The notes under the pieces were generated by a model. It was not told the origin of the DNA and ran no database searches. It saw only the letters and a program-made list of their open reading frames with translations. Below are positions 8,935-16,110 of a DNA stretch of 64,000 nt, piece by piece (the stretch's first letter is position 1; each line of letters opens with the position of its first letter). The stretch lies in NCBI RefSeq assembly GCF_035989285.1, contig NZ_CP108513.1, positions 8,060,001 to 8,124,000 on the forward strand. The letters are read 5' to 3'. The stretch comes from Streptomyces sp. NBC_01235 (lineage in GTDB: Bacteria; Actinomycetota; Actinomycetes; Streptomycetales; Streptomycetaceae). Both the position numbers and the translations under genes were made by a program.

Positions 8935-8943
8935 TTATCCACA
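8935..8943 (+). promoter_or_regulatory. Perfect DnaA-box sequence in the recA leader
   Basis: TTATCCACA matches the classical DnaA-box consensus exactly. It lies between the recA promoter and the recA start codon. The same sequence with the same following bases (AGG) recurs at 62563-62571, upstream of the RecQ gene. Whether DnaA binds is not known from sequence alone. Confidence 0.5.
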
Positions 8944-9032
8944 GGCCGGACCGGCGTCGGGGCGCATTGTCAGTGGCAGGCGTTAGCGTCTTTGACGTGA
9001 AGCGATCGACTCAAGCAAATCGGGTGGAACCC

Positions 9033-10163
9033 ATGGCAGGAACCGACCGCGAGAAGGCCCTGGATGCCGCTCTCGCACAGATTGAACGGCAATTCGGCAA
9101 GGGCGCGGTGATGCGCCTCGGCGAGCGGCCGAACGAGCCCATCGAGGTCATCCCCACCGGGTCGACCGCACTCGACGTCGCCCTCGGCGTCGGCGGCCTG
9201 CCGCGTGGCCGCGTGGTGGAGGTGTACGGCCCGGAGTCCTCCGGTAAGACGACGCTGACGCTGCACGCCGTGGCGAACGCGCAGAAGGCGGGCGGCCAGG
9301 TCGCCTTCGTGGACGCGGAGCACGCCCTCGACCCCGAGTACGCGAAGAAGCTCGGCGTCGACATCGACAACCTGATCCTCTCCCAGCCCGACAACGGTGA
9401 GCAGGCCCTGGAGATCGTGGACATGCTGGTCCGCTCCGGTGCCCTCGACCTGATCGTCATCGACTCCGTCGCCGCGCTCGTTCCGCGCGCGGAGATCGAG
9501 GGCGAGATGGGCGACAGCCACGTCGGTCTGCAGGCCCGCCTGATGAGCCAGGCGCTGCGGAAGATCACCAGCGCGCTCAACCAGTCCAAGACCACCGCGA
9601 TCTTCATCAACCAGCTCCGCGAGAAGATCGGCGTGATGTTCGGCTCCCCGGAGACCACGACCGGTGGCCGGGCGCTGAAGTTCTACGCCTCGGTGCGGCT
9701 CGACATCCGTCGCATCGAGACACTCAAGGACGGCACCGACGCGGTCGGCAACCGCACCCGCGTCAAGGTCGTCAAGAACAAGGTCGCGCCGCCCTTCAAG
9801 CAGGCCGAGTTCGACATCCTCTACGGCCAGGGCATCAGCCGCGAGGGCGGTCTGATCGACATGGGCGTGGAGAACGGCTTCGTCCGCAAGGCCGGCGCCT
9901 GGTACACGTACGAAGGCGACCAGCTCGGGCAGGGCAAGGAGAACGCCCGTAACTTCCTGAAGGACAACCCCGACCTCGCCAACGAGATCGAGAAGAAGAT
10001 CAAGGAGAAGCTGGGCGTGGGCGTGCGTCCGGAGGAGCCCGCCGCCGAGCCGGGCGCGGACGCCGCGGTGGCTGCGGGCACGCCCGTGGCCGACCCCGCC
10101 AAGGCCGTTCCGGCTCCCGCCGCCAAGGCCGCCAAGACCAAGGCTGCGGCTGCCAAGAGCTGA
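9033..10163 (+). CDS. recA: RecA recombinase
   Basis: This is the 376-residue RecA protein, which forms filaments on single-stranded DNA, promotes strand exchange and activates LexA self-cleavage. Walker A (GPESSGKT) is at residues 66-73. The characteristic [20 protein letters not shown] stretch covers L2. The tail is rich in Ala, Pro and Lys, as in other Streptomyces RecA proteins. The ATG at 9033 begins [18 protein letters not shown], the normal RecA start; GGTGG lies just upstream. An SOS box controls its promoter, and recX starts three bases after its stop. Confidence 0.99.
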   Translation: MAGTDREKALDAALAQIERQFGKGAVMRLGERPNEPIEVIPTGSTALDVALGVGGLPRGRVVEVYGPESSGKTTLTLHAVANAQKAGGQVAFVDAEHALDPEYAKKLGVDIDNLILSQPDNGEQALEIVDMLVRSGALDLIVIDSVAALVPRAEIEGEMGDSHVGLQARLMSQALRKITSALNQSKTTAIFINQLREKIGVMFGSPETTTGGRALKFYASVRLDIRRIETLKDGTDAVGNRTRVKVVKNKVAPPFKQAEFDILYGQGISREGGLIDMGVENGFVRKAGAWYTYEGDQLGQGKENARNFLKDNPDLANEIEKKIKEKLGVGVRPEEPAAEPGADAAVAAGTPVADPAKAVPAPAAKAAKTKAAAAKS

Positions 10164-10166
10164 TCC

Positions 10167-10994
10167 GTGACGCGACGAACGGACTGGGCCGAGTACGTCC
10201 ACCCCGACACCCCCCGGGAGGCGGGGGGCGGGGGCGGGGCCGACGGTGGCCTTGCCCAAGGCGCCCACGGTGGCGACGGCTGGTCGGAGAGTTGGTCGGA
10301 CGGCGGCTCGTACCGGCCTGAAGGGGCGCAGGGCGAGACCGGGGAGGCCCGGCCCCGTGATGGCCGGGCGCGGCGCGGCGGCGGAGGCGGTCCACGTGGC
10401 GGGCGTGGGCGCCGGCGGCGCGATTTCGGAGAACGGTCCGCCGAGGACGGAGGCGCTTCCTCCTCGTCGAGGGCCGAGCAGGGGGAGCCTTCAGGGGACC
10501 CGGCTGAGCGGGCACGGGCGATCTGCCTGCGCCTGCTCACCGGGACTCCGCGCACACGCAAGCAACTCGCCGACGCCCTGCGCAAGCGGGAGATCCCCGA
10601 CGACGTGGCGGAGGAGGTGCTCTCGCGGTTCGAGGAGGTCGGGCTGATCAACGACAGCGCCTTCGCGGACGCCTGGGTGGAGTCCCGGCACCACGGCCGG
10701 GGACTGGCCCGGCGCGCGCTCGCGCAGGAACTGCGGACAAAGGGGGTCGACTCGGCGCTGGTCGAGGAGGCCGTCGCCCAGCTCGACTCCGAGCAGGAGG
10801 AGGAGACGGCGCGCGAACTCGTCGCCCGCAAGCTGCGCTCGACCCGCGGCCTCGACCGCGACAAACGGCTGCGCCGCCTCGCCGGCATGCTCGCGCGCAA
10901 GGGCTACCCCGAGGGCATGGCCCTACGGGTGGTCCGGCAGGCGCTGGAGGAAGAAGGCGAGGACACGGAGTTCCTGGACGGTGACGGGGGCTGA
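10167..10994 (+). CDS. recX: RecX regulatory protein
   Basis: This is a 275-residue RecX, which binds RecA filaments and limits their activity. The conserved RecX repeats occupy about residues 110-265, beginning near AERARAICLRLLTGTPRTRK. The first 110 residues are a Gly/Arg/Glu-rich low-complexity extension, common in streptomycetes and not part of the three-helix repeats. The GTG start at 10167 is three bases after the recA stop, so the two genes are co-transcribed and probably translationally coupled. RecX therefore rises with RecA after DNA damage. Confidence 0.96.
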   Translation: MTRRTDWAEYVHPDTPREAGGGGGADGGLAQGAHGGDGWSESWSDGGSYRPEGAQGETGEARPRDGRARRGGGGGPRGGRGRRRRDFGERSAEDGGASSSSRAEQGEPSGDPAERARAICLRLLTGTPRTRKQLADALRKREIPDDVAEEVLSRFEEVGLINDSAFADAWVESRHHGRGLARRALAQELRTKGVDSALVEEAVAQLDSEQEEETARELVARKLRSTRGLDRDKRLRRLAGMLARKGYPEGMALRVVRQALEEEGEDTEFLDGDGG

Positions 10995-11429
10995 GCTCAA
11001 CGAGGGGGAGGGGCGGGAGGGGGAGGGGGAGGGGGAGGGGGACCCAACCCAAGAAGGGCGAAGGCGGTGGCGAGTCGCCCGCCTTCACCGCACGACCCGG
11101 TTCCGGACACGGTAGACGCGCGGGGGCGCCGATCGTGTCCAGGGCCGGGCGGGGGAGTCGGCGGTAGCGGCGGCCCACCGCCCCTTTCTCTTTGGCCGGC
11201 CTCCACCATCCAGGACGGTGTGCGTCCTCATCCAGGACGGTGCCTGTCCTCCGACGGCCGGCCCTCGACGAGCCATGCCCTCTCGGTGGGCGCGCTGGTT
11301 GCCGCACTGGGCCTGCCTGCCTGCCGACCGGTGCGGCCCAAGTCGACGACACCACGTTCGCCGTGTCCCGCCGATCTCTCGGCCGCGGGGTGGGGATAAC
11401 CCCCCGCTGAGGACGCCGGACCACCGCAG
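10995..11429. other. Intergenic region between recX and the ArsR-type gene
   Basis: This stretch contains the G-rich tract near its left end. It also holds a 14-bp direct repeat (CATCCAGGACGGTG) at 11207-11220 and 11229-11242, 22 bases apart. I find no credible gene. Open frames here lack codon bias, start sites and recognisable sequence. Confidence 0.6.
11002..11041 (+). repeat. G-run tract just after recX, possible G-quadruplex
   Basis: Immediately after the recX stop the + strand has repeated runs of three to five G separated by single A or C bases. The pattern meets the usual four-G-run rule for an intramolecular quadruplex in DNA and in the recA-recX message. No conventional hairpin terminator is visible after recX, so the tract could affect 3' end formation. 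Confidence 0.6.
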
Positions 11430-11461
11430 TGCACAGGCATCTGTGCACAGGCGACTGTGTA
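11430..11461 (+). promoter_or_regulatory. Overlapping palindromic operator of the ArsR-type regulator
   Basis: TGCACAG-N4-CTGTGCA (11430-11447) overlaps TGCACAG-N4-CTGTGTA (11444-11461), giving half-sites at a 14-bp period. The second palindrome covers GACTGT (11453-11458), which is 6 bases before the ATG and is the likely -10 element of a leaderless promoter. A regulator bound here would exclude RNA polymerase, so autoregulation is the simplest reading. Confidence 0.7.
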
Positions 11462-11464
11462 CGC

Positions 11465-12235
11465 ATGTCCCAGGAACCCGGTGCCGACGAGCCCTCAGAG
11501 GTGGAACCCGAGGAGCCGCCAGAGGCGAAGAACCCGCCCGCGTCCCCCATTGAGCTCGGCGACCTCGCCGCGCTCAGGGCGCTCGCCCAGCCACGCCGTC
11601 AGCGCATGCTCGAACACCTCACCCTGCACGGCCCGGCCACCTCGGCGACCCTCGCCCGAGCCCTCGGCCTGAACACCGGAGCCACCAGCTACCACCTGCG
11701 CGAGCTGGCCAGGTACGGCTTCGTCGAGGAGACGGCCGAGGTCGGGCGCGCGGAGCTGTCCGCGCATCGGGAGCGCTGGTGGCGGGCGGTCCCCGGCGAC
11801 CGCCGGTTTCCGCCGCGCAGCCGCCAGAGTCCCGAACTGCGGCATGTGATGGACGAGTTGAACCACCATGCCTACGCAGCGGACCTGGACCTCTTCGAGC
11901 GGCTCCAGCGGGACGCGGACGACGGTGACCCGTGGGCGGACGCGTTCCCCTACTCACGCGGCACCATCCGGCTCACCCTGCCCGAACTCCGTGAGTTCTT
12001 CGAGGAGTACATCGCCCTCCTCAACCGCTACAAGCGACCCGACTCCGAGACCCCACCGGGCGCACGCACCTTGCTCACCCGCTTCCTGGCCTTCCCCGCA
12101 CCGGCACCGACACCGGCACCGGCACCCACCCCCACTCCAGCCTCTGCACCCACCCCTGCCTCCGCCGCCGGACCAGCGCAGGACCACGACCCCGCAGGCC
12201 ACCCACGCAACAGAAGAGAGACCGATCCCTCATGA
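11465..12235 (+). CDS. ArsR-type winged-helix transcriptional regulator
   Basis: This is a 256-residue DNA-binding regulator. Residues about 32-105 form a winged helix of the ArsR/HTH_20 type, with recognition helix around LNTGATSYHLRELARYGFVEE. No metal-binding cysteines are visible. A helical middle region is followed by a Pro/Ala/Thr-rich tail (about residues 215-245) made from imperfect GCACCGGCACC repeats. There is no Shine-Dalgarno sequence before ATG 11465, and overlapping palindromes sit directly upstream. Its stop overlaps the start of the FtsX-type permease by four bases, so it probably controls that gene. Confidence 0.87.
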   Translation: MSQEPGADEPSEVEPEEPPEAKNPPASPIELGDLAALRALAQPRRQRMLEHLTLHGPATSATLARALGLNTGATSYHLRELARYGFVEETAEVGRAELSAHRERWWRAVPGDRRFPPRSRQSPELRHVMDELNHHAYAADLDLFERLQRDADDGDPWADAFPYSRGTIRLTLPELREFFEEYIALLNRYKRPDSETPPGARTLLTRFLAFPAPAPTPAPAPTPTPASAPTPASAAGPAQDHDPAGHPRNRRETDPS

Positions 12236-14769
12236 TGCTGCGCTACGCCCTGAAGACCGTCCGTGCCCGCAAGGCAGGCTTCTTGGGTGCCTTCCTCGCG
12301 CTGTTGTGCGCGGCCGCCCTGATCACCGCGTGCGGCACCCTCCTGGAGACGGGGTTGCGGGGCACCGTCCGTACCGAGCGCTATGCCGCCGCCCCGGTCG
12401 TGGTCTCCGCCGACCAGAACGTTCACCAGACCACCGTCAAGCACAAGAAGGGCAAGACGAAGGTCAAGCACAAGGCCAAGCCCATCGCCGAGCGTGCCTG
12501 GCTCCCGGCCGACCTGGAGCGCAGGCTCGTCGCCGCACCCGGCGTGGCTCGAGTGATCCCCGAACTCACCTTCCTCGCCGAACCGTTGACACCCGACGGC
12601 ACCCCGGGCGCCGACGGCAGACCCGCCTACGGGCACGCCTGGGAGTCCGCCGTACTGACGCCGTACCGGCTCACCGCGGGGACGGCTCCCGCAGCCGCCA
12701 CCGATGTCGTCGTCGACGGCGACCTCGCCGCACGCGCCCGCCTCGCGCCGGGCGACCGGCTCACCGTCCAGTCGACGCAGGCCCCGCGTACCTACCGCGT
12801 CTCCGGCATCGCGGCCTCCGCCACCGCCGTACGCCACCAGACGGCACTCTTCTTCTCCAGCGCCGAGGCCCGTCGGCTCGCCGCACACCCCGGGCAGGTC
12901 TCCGCGATCGGCGTGCTGCCGAAGGCGGGCACCGGGCCGGGTCGGCTCCGGGAGGCCGTGGCCACGGCGCTGCACGGCACCGGCGCGCAGGTCAGCGCCG
13001 GTGATGACCGAGGGCCCGTCGAATTCCTGGACGCCGCCGCGGTCCGCACCAAGCTGGTCAGCATGGGCGGAGCGATGGGCGGGACCTCGCTGCTCGTGGC
13101 GGTCCTCGTGGTCGTCGGAACCTTCGCGCTCTCCGTCCAGCAGCGCGAACGCGAACTCGCCCTGCTGCGTGCCATCGCCGCCACCTCCGGACAGGTCCGC
13201 AGGCTCCTCGGGCGCGAGGCCCTGATCGTCGCGCTGGCCGCGGGCACGGCCGGAGCGCTCCTGGGGCTTCCCCTGGGGGCGTGGCTGCACGGCAGGTTCG
13301 TCGCCCTGGGCGCCGTGCCCGCCACGCTCCAGCACGCCGTGAGCGTCCTCCCGCCGCTCGCCGCCGTCGCCGCGACCCTGATCGGAGCCTGGGCCGCGGC
13401 GCGGGTCGCCTCCCGCCGGGTGGCCCGGATCCGCCCGGCCGAGGCGCTCGCAGAGGCCCGGACCGAACGCGCCAGGCCCGCCTGGGGGCGTCTCCTCGCA
13501 GGTCTGCTGCTGCTTGCCGGTGGTGGCGTCCTGGTCGCCCTGCTCAGCGTCCTGCGGACCGAGCCCGCCTCGACGCCCGTGACCTTCCTCGCCGTCGTCG
13601 TGCTGTCCACCTCCGTCGCCCTTCTCGGGCCGCTCCTGGTCAAGGCGGCCGCGCTTCTCCTGGCCGGTCCGCTGCGCCTGACCGGTCCCGGCGGCAGGCT
13701 CGCCACCGCCAACCTCCGCGGCAACGCCGTCCGTATGGCCTCCGTCGTCACCCCTCTCACTCTGCTCATCGGCATGACCTGCACGGTGCTGTTCGTGCAG
13801 CCCACCCTCGGCGACGCGGCCCGCGCCCAGGCCCGCGAGGGCGTCCGCGCCGACTGGGTCGTCGCCTCCCACGGCCCCGGCGTCCCGGGCGACGCGGCAC
13901 GACAACTCCGTACGCAGGACGACGTCGTCACCGAGGTGGTCCGTACGACTGTCCGGGTCGGCCTCGACAAGTACGCGGCCCAGGGCGTCACTCCGGCCGG
14001 CATCACCCGCACCTGGGACCCCGATGTCACCGCCGGCTCCCTCGGCGAACTCGCCGAGGACACCGTGGCCGTCAGCGAACTGGCCGCGGACCAGCTCCAC
14101 TTGACGCCTGGCAGCCCTCTGAAGCTCACGCTCGGTGACGGCACACCCGCCATGCTCACCGTCGCCGCCGTCTACGCCAGGGGCCTCGGCTTCGGAGACC
14201 TCACCTTCGCGCACGACCTGGTCGCCCGCCACGTCGACAACCCGCTCTCCTCCTCCCTCCTCGTCAGCACGGCCCGTACACAGACACAACTCGTGACTAC
14301 GCTGCGTGAGTTCCCGGGACTCGCGGTGATTTCTCCGGCCACGGCCGACTCGCTGCAGGCCGAGCGGCAGCAGGCGAACGCCGAGGTCAACTTCCTGGCC
14401 ATGGGACTCGTCCTGGCGTTCACGGCGATCGCCGTGGTCAACACGCTCGCCATGTCGGTCTCCGAACGCGTCCGGGAGTTCGCGCTGCTGCGCCTCGCGG
14501 GGGCGACCCGTCGTCAGGTGCTGCGCATGCTGCGTACCGAGGCCCTGTCGGTGCTTCTCCTCGCCGTCGCCCTCGGCAGCGCCGTCGCTCTGGCCGTCCT
14601 GACCGCGTTCAGCGTCGGCATGACAGGGCGGGCGGCCCCGGCGGTCGTACCGCTCGTGTACGCCACGGTGGTCGCCGCAGCCGGGCTCCTCGCGCTCGTC
14701 GCCACCGCCCTGCCGGGACGCGTGGCGCTCAGGGTCCGCGCGGTGACGGTGGCGACGGCCAAGGAGTGA
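12232..14769 (+). CDS. FtsX/MacB-type ABC transporter permease
   Basis: This is an 845-residue permease with two FtsX domains. After a first membrane helix there is a long extracytoplasmic domain (about residues 40-275), then helices, a second extracytoplasmic domain (about 520-690) and three terminal helices. Such permeases work with a LolD/MacB-type ATPase in mechanotransmission, lipid or antimicrobial peptide handling. The first external loop has an unusual lysine cluster near residues 75-90 (VKHKKGKTKVKHKAKP). It starts at ATG 12232 inside the upstream stop. No ATPase gene is adjacent on either side, so a partner must be encoded elsewhere. Confidence 0.88.
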   Translation: MMLRYALKTVRARKAGFLGAFLALLCAAALITACGTLLETGLRGTVRTERYAAAPVVVSADQNVHQTTVKHKKGKTKVKHKAKPIAERAWLPADLERRLVAAPGVARVIPELTFLAEPLTPDGTPGADGRPAYGHAWESAVLTPYRLTAGTAPAAATDVVVDGDLAARARLAPGDRLTVQSTQAPRTYRVSGIAASATAVRHQTALFFSSAEARRLAAHPGQVSAIGVLPKAGTGPGRLREAVATALHGTGAQVSAGDDRGPVEFLDAAAVRTKLVSMGGAMGGTSLLVAVLVVVGTFALSVQQRERELALLRAIAATSGQVRRLLGREALIVALAAGTAGALLGLPLGAWLHGRFVALGAVPATLQHAVSVLPPLAAVAATLIGAWAAARVASRRVARIRPAEALAEARTERARPAWGRLLAGLLLLAGGGVLVALLSVLRTEPASTPVTFLAVVVLSTSVALLGPLLVKAAALLLAGPLRLTGPGGRLATANLRGNAVRMASVVTPLTLLIGMTCTVLFVQPTLGDAARAQAREGVRADWVVASHGPGVPGDAARQLRTQDDVVTEVVRTTVRVGLDKYAAQGVTPAGITRTWDPDVTAGSLGELAEDTVAVSELAADQLHLTPGSPLKLTLGDGTPAMLTVAAVYARGLGFGDLTFAHDLVARHVDNPLSSSLLVSTARTQTQLVTTLREFPGLAVISPATADSLQAERQQANAEVNFLAMGLVLAFTAIAVVNTLAMSVSERVREFALLRLAGATRRQVLRMLRTEALSVLLLAVALGSAVALAVLTAFSVGMTGRAAPAVVPLVYATVVAAAGLLALVATALPGRVALRVRAVTVATAKE

Positions 14770-14842
14770 CGCTTCCGCCGCCTGCGCTCTCCGCACCCGC
14801 TGGTGAGACCTCGAGGGCGCAGGGCCGCGTGCTACGTCCTGG

Positions 14843-15271
14843 CTACGACGTCACCGGGAGTCCCGCCGCCTTCCACGCCTGGAAGCCGCCGACCAGGTCG
14901 GTGGTCCGATGCAGTCCCAGTTGGTGCAGGGACGCGGCGGCCAGGCTCGACGCGTAGCCCTCGTTGCAGATCACGACAACCCGTACCTCGTGGCTCGTGG
15001 CCTCGGGGAGGCGATGACTGCCCTGGGGGTCCAGCCTCCACTCCAGCTCGTTGCGCTCGACGACCAGGGCGCCGGGGATCAGACCGTCCCGCTCGCGCAG
15101 GGCCGCGTACCGGATGTCGACGAGCAGCGCCTCCCCCACGCGGGCGGCCTCGTACGCCTCCCGAGCCTCCACGCGCGCGTACCCTGCGCGGACCCGCTCG
15201 AGCAGCTCGTCGATCCCGGGTGGCCGTTCGCCGCCCGGTTGCCCCTCCCGGGGTGTGCTCGCGCCGCTCAC
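14843..15271 (-). CDS. Rhodanese-domain sulfurtransferase
   Basis: This 142-residue protein has a single rhodanese domain, which moves sulfane sulfur between a donor and an acceptor through a cysteine persulfide. The active-site loop CNEGYASS carries the catalytic cysteine. Upstream the VDIRYAALRERDGLIPGALV stretch is the usual conserved N-terminal part. It starts at a GTG (15271) overlapping the cysteine dioxygenase stop in a GTGA arrangement, so the two proteins are made together. Coupling to cysteine oxidation suggests a role in disposing of reduced sulfur. The physiological sulfur donor is unknown. Confidence 0.88.
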   Translation of the reverse strand: MSGASTPREGQPGGERPPGIDELLERVRAGYARVEAREAYEAARVGEALLVDIRYAALRERDGLIPGALVVERNELEWRLDPQGSHRLPEATSHEVRVVVICNEGYASSLAAASLHQLGLHRTTDLVGGFQAWKAAGLPVTS

Positions 15272-15795
15272 TGCCAGTCCTGCGGCCGCTCGACCTGCTC
15301 GAGGCGCAGCACCTGTCCCGTACGGCTGTAGCGGCGGATGCGCGGCAGCGGCGGGTAGTAGGCGTGGACGGAGATGGCGTGGTCCTCGGTGGACTCGTTG
15401 AGCACTTCGTGAACGTGGTGACGTCCGAAGGAGCGGCCCCGGCCGGCCGGCAGCGTGCGCCTGCGGTCGATGCCGGCCGTCAGCTCCAGGGTCTTCCAGC
15501 CGTCGGTGGGCAGCCGCGCGGTGAGTGAGTGCTCCTTCAGCTCGCCCTGCGCGGTCAGGAAGGCCCCCACCGAGTCGGCGTGGTCGTGCCAGCCGGTGCC
15601 GGTGCCGGGCGGCCAGCCGATCAGCCAGGCCTCGCTGCCGCCGGGACCCTCCAGGCGCACCCAGGTGCGGCCCTCCGGGTCGAGGGGGAGCGAGGAGATC
15701 AGCTCGGCGTCGGCGGCCGTGCGGCGGACGAAGTCGAGGAGGTCCGCCTGCGTGGGCGCGGCGACGGCGGTGGACAGGGAGGGAGAGACAGACAT
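15268..15795 (-). CDS. Cysteine dioxygenase (cupin)
   Basis: This 175-residue cupin belongs to the bacterial cysteine dioxygenase type I family. The enzyme uses Fe(II) and oxygen to oxidise L-cysteine to cysteine sulfinate. The first cupin motif (GWHDHADSVGAFLTAQGELKEH) supplies two iron ligands in HDH, and the second (GRHHVHEVLNES) supplies the third histidine. ATG 15795 begins MSVSPSLSTAVAAP, with AGGAC as ribosome-binding site at about 15803-15807. A leader peptide gene and strong hairpin precede it, and a rhodanese gene follows with a four-base overlap. Confidence 0.88.
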   Translation of the reverse strand: MSVSPSLSTAVAAPTQADLLDFVRRTAADAELISSLPLDPEGRTWVRLEGPGGSEAWLIGWPPGTGTGWHDHADSVGAFLTAQGELKEHSLTARLPTDGWKTLELTAGIDRRRTLPAGRGRSFGRHHVHEVLNESTEDHAISVHAYYPPLPRIRRYSRTGQVLRLEQVERPQDWQ

Positions 15796-15824
15796 GGACA
15801 CCGTCCTGAGAATCTTCGCGGAGA

Positions 15825-15866
15825 GCGCGCCGGCATGCGCGAGCGCAGGTGCGCATGCCGGCGCGC
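15825..15866 (-). promoter_or_regulatory. 16-bp perfect hairpin between leader peptide and cysteine dioxygenase
   Basis: The arms 15825-15840 and 15851-15866 are perfect 16-base inverted repeats (GCGCGCCGGCATGCGC) with a 10-base loop. The hairpin lies after the leader peptide stop and about 30 bases before the cysteine dioxygenase ATG. Without a T-run it may end transcription in a factor-assisted way or restrict ribosome access. Its position fits an attenuator read-out of leader translation. Confidence 0.7.
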
Positions 15867-15892
15867 GCCGGTGGAAAAGGGGGGATGCGAAT

Positions 15893-15979
15893 TCAGCAGG
15901 ACGGGCGACACACGCAGCCCGCATAGCGGACGAGGTCCATATGGACCCTCCGCCACAGGCGCACATCGGTGTCGGTCAC
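15893..15979 (-). CDS. Cysteine-containing leader peptide (28 residues)
   Basis: The GTG at 15979 opens a 28-codon frame with a central RLWRRVHMDLVRYAGC stretch and a tail holding three cysteines (at C-V-C and the final C). This resembles the short leader peptides that NCBI annotates as putative leader peptide in streptomycetes, with a pattern like L-x-x-R-x-H-x-D-x-x-R and C-terminal cysteines. Cysteine-rich leaderless peptides of this kind act as cysteine-responsive attenuators in mycobacteria. TTGACC (16010-16015) and TGTACT (15987-15992), 17 bases apart and 7 before the GTG, support a leaderless start. It precedes the cysteine dioxygenase-rhodanese operon. Confidence 0.78.
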   Translation of the reverse strand: MTDTDVRLWRRVHMDLVRYAGCVCRPSC

Positions 15980-15986
15980 GGTGCGG

Positions 15987-16015
15987 AGTACACCACGCCG
16001 GTGCAACCGGGTCAA
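15987..16015 (-). promoter_or_regulatory. Promoter of leader peptide-cysteine dioxygenase-rhodanese operon
   Basis: On the minus strand TTGACC (-35, 16015-16010) and TGTACT (-10, 15992-15987) are separated by 17 bases. Seven bases then separate the -10 from the GTG of the leader peptide, so the message should begin at or next to the start codon. Confidence 0.68.
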
Positions 16016-16017
16016 CT

Positions 16018-16050
16018 GACTGTCACCATGTGGACCGCACAGTGACAGTC
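16018..16050. promoter_or_regulatory. 9-bp inverted repeat just upstream of the -35 element
   Basis: GACTGTCAC (16018-16026) and GTGACAGTC (16042-16050) are perfect inverted repeats with a 15-base spacer. They lie directly upstream of the TTGACC -35 element of the leader peptide operon. The position suits an activator site. The protein that would bind is not evident. Confidence 0.5.
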
Positions 16051-16110
16051 GGTAGGCCGTGCGTCTGTTTACCTGGGAGTGACGGGTGACGGCGGGCGGG
16101 CGCCGCGCCG

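Noticed and set aside
14770..14842. Weak CTGCGC/GCGCAG stem between the FtsX permease and rhodanese genes
   Set aside because: The stem is six base pairs with a 29-base loop, too weak to call a terminator.
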